Part shown: in pieces, positions 58,648-64,000 of the stretch
How positions within the stretch are numbered: position 1 is the stretch's first letter
Layout: each line of letters begins with the position of its first letter
Assembly: GCA_963703085.1 (NCBI GenBank)
Contig: OY969789.1
Coordinates: 1,736,001 to 1,800,000, forward strand
Length of the DNA: 64,000 nucleotides
Origin: DATAEG01 sp963703085
GTDB lineage: Bacteria; Actinomycetota; Actinomycetes; Mycobacteriales; Jatrophihabitantaceae
Direction: 5' to 3'
The notes under the pieces: model-generated
Databases searched by the model: none
What the model was told of the DNA's origin: nothing
What the model saw: only the letters and a program-made list of their open reading frames with translations
Position numbers and translations under genes: made by a program

Positions 58648-59492
58648 CGCTTCCCGACTTGAGCAGTACTGCACCCATCCGCCTCGTCGGTACCGACTTG
58701 GACGGTACGTTGCTGCGCAGCGACAACACCGTCTCGCCGCGAACTCGCGAGGCGCTCGCCCGGGCCCGCGAGGCCGGCTTGCCCGTCGTCATGGTCACCG
58801 GCCGGCCGCCGCGCTGGTTGCCCGAAGTTGCCGAGGCGACCGGGCTGTCCGGCGTCGCCGTGGCCGCCAATGGCGCCCTGCTCTACGACCTCGACTCCGA
58901 ACGCATCGTGTCTCGTCATGACATCGAGCCGGCACTGCTCGCGACATTGACCGAGGTGCTGCTCGACGCCTTCCCCAAGGTCCGTTTCGGGGTCGAGTAC
59001 GGGCTGGAGTTCGGCTACGAGGCGGAATACCGCCACGACTGGGATATCGAGCCCAGCACCGACCGGCTCGGTCGCCCGTTACCGGCATCGCGGCGCCGTG
59101 AGCTGGCGGAGCTCATCACGAGGCCGGCGGTGAAGCTGCTGGCCAAGAATCCGGACGAGGACGCCGATCAGTTCCTGCACGAGGCCGCCGCGCTGATCGC
59201 AAACCTCGCCAGCGTCACCCGCTCCGGCACCTCAGCGCTGCTGGAGATCGCCGCACCCGGCGTCACCAAGGCCTCCGGACTCGGCACGATCGCCGAGCAG
59301 CACGGCATCGACGTCGCCGATGTGGCGGTCGTGGGGGACATGCCCAACGACATTCCGATGCTGCAGTGGGCCGGGCACTCCTTCGCGGTGGCCAACGCGC
59401 ACACCGACGCGGCGGCAGCGGCGCACCACATGCTGGTCAGCAATGACGAGGACGCCGTCGCGACGCTTATCGAGGCCATCCTCGACCGCTGA
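58644..59492 (+). CDS. HAD-family hydrolase, Cof type
   Basis: A 282-residue phosphatase of the HAD superfamily with a type IIB cap. VGTDLDGTLLRSDN is motif I with the nucleophilic aspartate, VVMVTGRPP motif II, AVKLLAKNPD motif III (lysine), and VAVVGDMPNDIPML motif IV. Such enzymes dephosphorylate sugar phosphates or flavin/PLP precursors. The GTG start overlaps the serS stop. The serS-HAD pairing is common in actinobacteria; a link to serine or tRNA metabolism is not established. Confidence 0.9.
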   Translation: MTLPDLSSTAPIRLVGTDLDGTLLRSDNTVSPRTREALARAREAGLPVVMVTGRPPRWLPEVAEATGLSGVAVAANGALLYDLDSERIVSRHDIEPALLATLTEVLLDAFPKVRFGVEYGLEFGYEAEYRHDWDIEPSTDRLGRPLPASRRRELAELITRPAVKLLAKNPDEDADQFLHEAAALIANLASVTRSGTSALLEIAAPGVTKASGLGTIAEQHGIDVADVAVVGDMPNDIPMLQWAGHSFAVANAHTDAAAAAHHMLVSNDEDAVATLIEAILDR

Positions 59493-59562
59493 GGCCGGTG
59501 CTGCGCCTGGGCACCCTCCGGGGTGGAGTCAGCGCAGTCGCCGCGCCGGTAGATTCGGTGGA

Positions 59563-60957
59563 ATGCCCCGAGGTTCACCGCTTCGCCCCGGCGCCGTACT
59601 CGATGGCCGTTACCGCTTGCTGGCGCAACTCGGCCGCGGCGGGATGGCCGAGGTATGGCGCGGCCTGGACGAGCGCCTGGACCGTATCGTCGCGGTCAAG
59701 ATCTTCGATGACGAGATCGACGACCCGGTCGCGCTGACCCGCCAGCAGGCGGAGACCCGGGCGCTGTCCGAGCTGGACCATCCGAATCTGGTGGCCTTCC
59801 TCGACGCCCGGCACGGCCCGGCGCCGGGTGGTGCGACGCACAGCGACACCGGCCACGCCTACTTGGTGATGGAGTTGGTCGAGGGGCCGACGCTGGCCCA
59901 GCGGTTGACGTCCGGCCCGCTGCGTGTCGCGGAGGCGAAGGACATCGCCGCCGGTATCGCCGGCGCGCTGGCCGCGGCGCACTCACGCGGACTCGTGCAT
60001 CGCGACGTGAAACCGGCCAACATCCTGCTCGGCAAGGACGAGACCGGCCGCATCGTCCCGAAGCTGAGCGACTTCGGCATCGCGCAACGACTCGGCGCGG
60101 GCCGGATCACCAAGACCCGGATGGTGGTCGGCACTGCCGCCTACCTGAGTCCGGAACAGGCCCGCGGCGCGGACGTGGGGCCGGCGACCGACGTCTATGC
60201 GCTCGGCCTCGTCATGCTCGAGGCCCTCACCGGCCACCGCGAGTTCGACGGCCCGCCGCTGCAGGCGGCGGCTGCCCGGCTGCACCGCAACCCGCGGGTG
60301 CCGGCCGAGCTGCCCGCACCGTGGCCGCAACTGCTCACCGCGATGACCCAACTCGATCCGCCGAGCCGTCCCAGCGCGTCGGTGGTGTTGGGGGTGCTCG
60401 AGGGACGCGCCCGGGTGCCGGTGCGCCGGAACGTCCCGGCCCCTCCGCCGGCGGCCTTGACCAGCCAGATTCCGCTCAGCGCCACCGCACCGGCCACGGC
60501 GGTGCGGCCCGGGGTGCCCCCACCCAGGCCGCTACCGCTCGCGGCGCCGCCGCCGGCGTCGCGGCGGTCCGGAACGAACTGGCTGCCGATCGTGATCCTG
60601 GTGGTGGTGGCCATCGCGGCTGCGGCGCTGGTCGTGGCCATCCTGGCCGGCCGCGACTCGCCCGGCGGTGGCGGCCAGACCACGCCGGCGAGCACGCCGA
60701 CGACGCCGCGCACCACACCCACGACCCATGTCACCACGCCGACCACCGACACCAGCTCGACCAGCGATACCAGCAGCAGCGACACCACCACGAACGACAC
60801 CAGCACCAGCGACACGACCAGTGAGCGCACCACGCCCACCCAGACCACCGGCCGCACCACTCCCACGACGACCGGCAGCGGCACCAGCGGCACCACCGGC
60901 AGCACCACCACGGGCAAGAAGAAAAAGCCCAAGGGCAACGGCCCCGGGCACGGTTAG
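59563..60957 (+). CDS. Membrane Ser/Thr protein kinase (PknB type, no PASTA)
   Basis: A 464-residue kinase. Residues 1-285 form the catalytic domain with P-loop LGRGGMAEVWRG, K46 (AVKIF), HRD (LVHRDVKPANILL, D148), DFG (D170) and the activation loop ITKTRMVVGTAAYLSPEQARG. A Pro-rich juxtamembrane linker follows. One membrane helix (WLPIVILVVVAIAAAALVV) leads to an outer tail of about 90 residues made almost only of Thr, Ser, Pro and Asp, ending KKKKPKGNGPGHG. There are no PASTA repeats, so the ligand, if any, is not peptidoglycan by that route. ATG 59563 begins the family N-terminus. Confidence 0.92.
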   Translation: MPRGSPLRPGAVLDGRYRLLAQLGRGGMAEVWRGLDERLDRIVAVKIFDDEIDDPVALTRQQAETRALSELDHPNLVAFLDARHGPAPGGATHSDTGHAYLVMELVEGPTLAQRLTSGPLRVAEAKDIAAGIAGALAAAHSRGLVHRDVKPANILLGKDETGRIVPKLSDFGIAQRLGAGRITKTRMVVGTAAYLSPEQARGADVGPATDVYALGLVMLEALTGHREFDGPPLQAAAARLHRNPRVPAELPAPWPQLLTAMTQLDPPSRPSASVVLGVLEGRARVPVRRNVPAPPPAALTSQIPLSATAPATAVRPGVPPPRPLPLAAPPPASRRSGTNWLPIVILVVVAIAAAALVVAILAGRDSPGGGGQTTPASTPTTPRTTPTTHVTTPTTDTSSTSDTSSSDTTTNDTSTSDTTSERTTPTQTTGRTTPTTTGSGTSGTTGSTTTGKKKKPKGNGPGHG

Positions 60958-60961
60958 TGCG

Positions 60962-61480
60962 TCAGAGGTACTGGCCGGTGCCCGAACCGGTCTGTCCCTG
61001 CCCGTCGCTGCCGGGCAGCATCATCCCCGGCATACCCGGCGGGTGGGCGCCCTCCGGCAGCGCCCGCCGGCGCATCTCCTCGAGCTGGGCCCGGGCAGCC
61101 ATCTGCTGGGCGAACAACGCCGTCTGGATGCCGTGGAACAACCCCTCCAGCCAGCCGACCAGCTGCGCCTGCGCGATGCGCAACTCCGGTTCGCTGGGGA
61201 CATGGTCCTCGTCGAACGGGAGGCTCAGCCGATCCAGCTCCTCGCGCAGGTCGGGCGCGAGCCCCTCCTCCAGTTCCCGGATGGACGACTGGTGGATCTC
61301 CTTCAGCCGGGCCCGACCGGCCTCGTCGAGCGGGGCGGCGCGCACCTCTTCGAGCAGCTGCTTGATCATCGTCCCGATCCGCATGACTTTCGCGGGTTGC
61401 TCGACCTGCTTGCTGAGCGACTCGACGTTGTCGGGGACGACCACGACTTCTTCGGACGGTCCTTCGGTCGGCTGACTCAT
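60962..61480 (-). CDS. bpa: Bacterial proteasome activator Bpa
   Basis: A 172-residue helical protein that forms ATP-independent ring caps on the actinobacterial 20S proteasome. The helical core (RIGTMIKQLLEEVRAAPLDEAGRARLKEIH onward) contains SIRELEEGLAPDLREELDRLSLPF and AQAQLVGWLEGLFHGIQTALFAQQM. The C-terminus ends GTGQYL; Gly-Gln-Tyr-Leu is the proteasome-docking motif known for Bpa. This makes it near certain that the genome also encodes PrcA/PrcB. It converges on the kinase gene with four bases between stops. Confidence 0.95.
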   Translation of the reverse strand: MSQPTEGPSEEVVVVPDNVESLSKQVEQPAKVMRIGTMIKQLLEEVRAAPLDEAGRARLKEIHQSSIRELEEGLAPDLREELDRLSLPFDEDHVPSEPELRIAQAQLVGWLEGLFHGIQTALFAQQMAARAQLEEMRRRALPEGAHPPGMPGMMLPGSDGQGQTGSGTGQYL

Positions 61481-61514
61481 GCAGTCCATTCTCCCCGCCG
61501 GCCGCGCCGGGCGC

Positions 61515-62495
61515 TCAGCGGACCCGCAGCAGCACCTTGCCGATGTGTTGGCTGGAGGCAACCAGTCGGTGCGCCTCGACGACGTCGGACAGGCCGAGCT
61601 GCCGATCGATGACCGGCTTGACGGCTCCGGACGCCAGCGCCGGCCACACGAATGCCTGGGTGGAGGCAACGATCGCGGCCTTGCTCGCGGCGGAGCGGGC
61701 CCGCAGGCTGGCTGCGGTGACCGTGCCGCGTCGGGCGAGCAGCCGGCCCAGATCGAGCTCGCCCTTCGTGCCACCCTGCAGCCCGAGCACCACCAGCCGG
61801 CCGTCGACGGCCAGCGCCCGCACGTTGCGCGGCAGGTAGGCGGCGCCCATGTTGTCCAGGATGACGTCGGCGCCGCGGTTCTGGGTTACGTCCAATACCC
61901 GTTCGACGAAATCCTCGTCGCGGTAGTTGATGGCCAGGTCAGCGCCGAGTTCGCGGCACACCTGGACCTTCTGCGGGGAACCTGCTGTCGCGATGACGGT
62001 CGCACCGTGCCGGTGCGCCAACTGGATCGCCATGGTGCCGATGCCACTCGTGCCGCCGTGCACGAGGAAGGTCTCACCGGGCATCAGGTGGCCGCGGTCG
62101 AACACCATCGACCACACGGTGCAGGTGACTTCGGGCAGGGCCGCCGCGTCGACCAACGAAATGCCCTCTGGGATCGGCATCAGCTGGCCGACCGGTACCG
62201 CCACCTTCTCCGCGTAGCCACCGCCGGACAGCAGCGCGCAGACTTCCTGCCCGACGCTCCAGCCGGTCACGCCGGCACCGAGGGCGGCAATGGTGCCGGA
62301 GCACTCCATCCCGGGGTAAGGCGACGCTCCGGGCGGTGGTGCGTAGTTGCCCTCGCGTTGCAGGAGATCGGCCCGGTTCACCGCGGTGGCGGCCACGTCG
62401 AGCAGAACCTCACCGGCACCGGCAGTGGGCTCAGCGACGTCCTGGACTTCGAGTACCTCGGGCGGTCCCGGCTTGGTGATGACGACAGCGTGCAC
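61515..62495 (-). CDS. NAD(P)H quinone oxidoreductase, PIG3 type
   Basis: A 326-residue zinc-free medium-chain reductase. HAVVITKPGPPEVLEVQDV is the usual start. TAVNRADLLQREGNYAPPPG and PGMECSGTIAALG are signatures of the PIG3/TP53I3 quinone-oxidoreductase branch. The NADPH site is FLVHGGTSGIGTMAIQLAHRHGATVI. It likely reduces o-quinones or related electrophiles. It is distinct from the MDR reductase at 30084, which belongs to another branch. It is divergent from hutH, with 77 bases between starts. Confidence 0.88.
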   Translation of the reverse strand: MHAVVITKPGPPEVLEVQDVAEPTAGAGEVLLDVAATAVNRADLLQREGNYAPPPGASPYPGMECSGTIAALGAGVTGWSVGQEVCALLSGGGYAEKVAVPVGQLMPIPEGISLVDAAALPEVTCTVWSMVFDRGHLMPGETFLVHGGTSGIGTMAIQLAHRHGATVIATAGSPQKVQVCRELGADLAINYRDEDFVERVLDVTQNRGADVILDNMGAAYLPRNVRALAVDGRLVVLGLQGGTKGELDLGRLLARRGTVTAASLRARSAASKAAIVASTQAFVWPALASGAVKPVIDRQLGLSDVVEAHRLVASSQHIGKVLLRVR

Positions 62496-62572
62496 GCCTG
62501 CGAACCTAGCCTGCCCGGATCGGGCCCGCTCCGGGTGCGCACCGGACCCACTCGATGTGCGACGCTCGGCGG

Positions 62573-64000
62573 ATGACCGCTACTACAGCCCGCGTCAGCG
62601 TGGACGTGGGACCGCTGACCGAACCCGACGTGATCGCTGTGGCCCGCGGCGGCGCCGGGGTCGCGCTCACACCTGCGGCGCTCGAGGCCATCGCCGCGAG
62701 CCGCGCGGTGATCCAGAACCTGGCGAACGACTCGGTGCCGCACTACGGCATCTCCACCGGATTCGGCGCGCTGGCGACGGCGTCCATCCCGACGGAGAAG
62801 CGCACCGACCTGCAGCGCTCGCTGATCCGTTCGCACGCCGCCGGCTCGGGGCCCGAGGTCGAGCGCGAGGTGGTCCGGGCGATGATGTTGCTGCGCCTGT
62901 CGACGCTGGCCACCGGCCATACCGGCATCCGGCCAGGCACTGCGCAGTTGCTCGCCGACCTGCTCGACCGGGGCATCACCCCGGTCGTCCGCGAGTACGG
63001 CTCGCTGGGCTGCTCAGGCGACCTCGCGCCGCTCGCGCACGTCGCCCTCGTCCTGATGGGCGAGGGTGAGGTCCGCACCACGGAGGGCGCGCTGTGCTCC
63101 GGCGGCGCCGCCTTGGCCGCGGCCGGGCTGCGCCCCGTCGAGCTCGCCGAGAAGGAGGGGCTGGCCCTCATCAACGGCACGGACGGCATGCTCGGCCAGC
63201 TCATCCTTGCCGCAGCCGATGCCGAGTTGCTGCTGCGCACCGCCGACATCACGGCAGCGATGAGCGTCGAAGCCCAGCTCGGCACCGACCGGGTGTTCGC
63301 CGCCGATCTGCACGAGCTGCGGCCGCAACCGGGCCAAGCGATCGCCGCCGCGAACATGCGTGCACTGCTGGCCGGTTCGCCGATCGTCGCGTCGCACGCC
63401 GACCCGGGCGACTGCACCTATGTGCAGGATGCCTACTCACTGCGGTGTGCCCCGCAGGTGGCCGGCGCCGCTCGTGACGTGCTCGGTTTCGTCCGGGCCA
63501 CCGCGGCGCACGAACTGGCGTCGGCAGTGGACAACCCGGTTGTCACCTCGGACGGACGGGTGGAGTCCAACGGAAACTTCCACGGCGCCCCGGTCGCCTA
63601 CGCACTGGACTTTCTGGCGATCCCGCTGGCCGACCTCGCGTCGATGAGCGAACGGCGCACCGACCGGATGCTCGATGCGAATCGCTCCCGCGGGCTGCCG
63701 CCGTTCCTGGCCGCCGATCCGGGCGTTGACTCCGGGCACATGATCGCGCAGTACACGCAGGCGGCGATCGTTGCCGAGTGCAAGCGGCTAGCAGCACCGG
63801 CCAGCGTCGACTCGATCCCGTCCTCGGCGATGCAGGAGGATCACGTCTCGCTGGGTTGGAATGCGGCCCGCAAGCTGCGCCGGGTGGTGGACGGTGTCAG
63901 CACAGTGCTGGCCATCGAACTGCTCACCGCGGCCCGGGCCCTGGATCTGCGCGCGCCGTTGCAGCCGGCCGCCGCCACCGGCGCGGTCGTCGCGGGTCTG
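62573..64000 (+). CDS. hutH: Histidine ammonia-lyase (cut by window edge)
   Basis: The first 476 residues of an enzyme normally about 510 long, which deaminates histidine to urocanate. YGISTGFGALA, the MIO-forming loop GSLGCSGDLAPLAHVAL, LINGTDGMLGQL, GRVESNGNFHG-like VESNGNFHGAPVAYALDF and SIPSSAMQEDHVSLGW are visible. The internal cofactor would come from C147-S148-G149 instead of the usual Ala-Ser-Gly. I believe this variant also occurs in other actinobacterial HutH. The gene runs off the right edge. The hutF and amidohydrolase genes for later steps are about 50 kb upstream in the window, not adjacent. Confidence 0.93.
   Translation, partial: MTATTARVSVDVGPLTEPDVIAVARGGAGVALTPAALEAIAASRAVIQNLANDSVPHYGISTGFGALATASIPTEKRTDLQRSLIRSHAAGSGPEVEREVVRAMMLLRLSTLATGHTGIRPGTAQLLADLLDRGITPVVREYGSLGCSGDLAPLAHVALVLMGEGEVRTTEGALCSGGAALAAAGLRPVELAEKEGLALINGTDGMLGQLILAAADAELLLRTADITAAMSVEAQLGTDRVFAADLHELRPQPGQAIAAANMRALLAGSPIVASHADPGDCTYVQDAYSLRCAPQVAGAARDVLGFVRATAAHELASAVDNPVVTSDGRVESNGNFHGAPVAYALDFLAIPLADLASMSERRTDRMLDANRSRGLPPFLAADPGVDSGHMIAQYTQAAIVAECKRLAAPASVDSIPSSAMQEDHVSLGWNAARKLRRVVDGVSTVLAIELLTAARALDLRAPLQPAAATGAVVAGL

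Noticed and set aside
1..64000. CRISPR arrays, tRNA or rRNA genes, prophage or transposase genes
   Set aside because: No regularly spaced repeats with unique spacers, no cloverleaf-like or rRNA segments and no integrase or transposase motifs were seen by eye. Small RNAs cannot be excluded without a covariance-model search.

Overview
The window is chromosomal DNA of a high-GC Gram-positive bacterium (Actinobacteria). Evidence is the very high GC, the frequent GTG starts and 4-base start/stop overlaps, and the gene set. That set includes a proteasome activator of the Bpa type with a C-terminal GQYL, a 1,586-residue NAD-glutamate dehydrogenase, a PitA phosphate transporter with an Rv0544c-like partner, a one-TM Ser/Thr kinase, and a CGNR zinc-finger regulator. 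A proteasome-bearing lineage is likely, but I cannot name the genus. I see no prophage, insertion sequence, CRISPR array, rRNA or tRNA. Coding density is high, and the only gene-free stretch over 300 bases is 131-495.

Layout. 0-9 kb: an MFS transporter facing a TrmB/LuxR-type regulator, a secreted beta-propeller-like protein, a divergent PLP enzyme / sugar-lactone oxidase pair, and two adjacent genes each broken by a single extra base. 9.4-17 kb: a tightly coupled minus-strand run, hrpA > M6 lipoprotein protease > hutF > M20 amidohydrolase, in which the last two probably finish histidine breakdown. 17-31 kb: acyl-CoA dehydrogenase, GT39-like membrane enzyme, a large secreted nuclease, HtrA protease, MerR with AidB, and an Rsm22 methyltransferase. 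31-39 kb: msrA with a glutamine amidotransferase, a CGNR regulator divergent from an EamA exporter and sharing two operators with it, an Fpg/Nei glycosylase, a ManD-like dehydratase, rhodanese, and GDPD. 39-50 kb: NAD-GDH divergent from an ACT-domain malic enzyme, a DUF559 nuclease between two palindromic repeats, and Pat plus HPPD (aromatic amino acids). 50-64 kb: DUF4446, pheA, a solitary GroES-like protein, a three-gene sugar operon with a perfect LacI-type operator, a metallopeptidase, pitA, serS with a HAD phosphatase, a Ser/Thr kinase, bpa, a quinone reductase and the start of hutH.

The strongest non-genic signal is a family of six ~59-bp nested palindromes with outer arms CCGCGATGATCACGC / GCGTGATCATCGCGG. 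They sit only between genes and often contain the stop codons of the flanking genes. Two near-identical, same-oriented copies bracket the DUF559 nuclease gene, so a mobile or recombining unit is possible. The second strong signal is the CGNR/EamA intergenic region: two copies of GTAACG-N8-CGTTAC lie on back-to-back promoters whose predicted transcripts begin at or next to the start codons.
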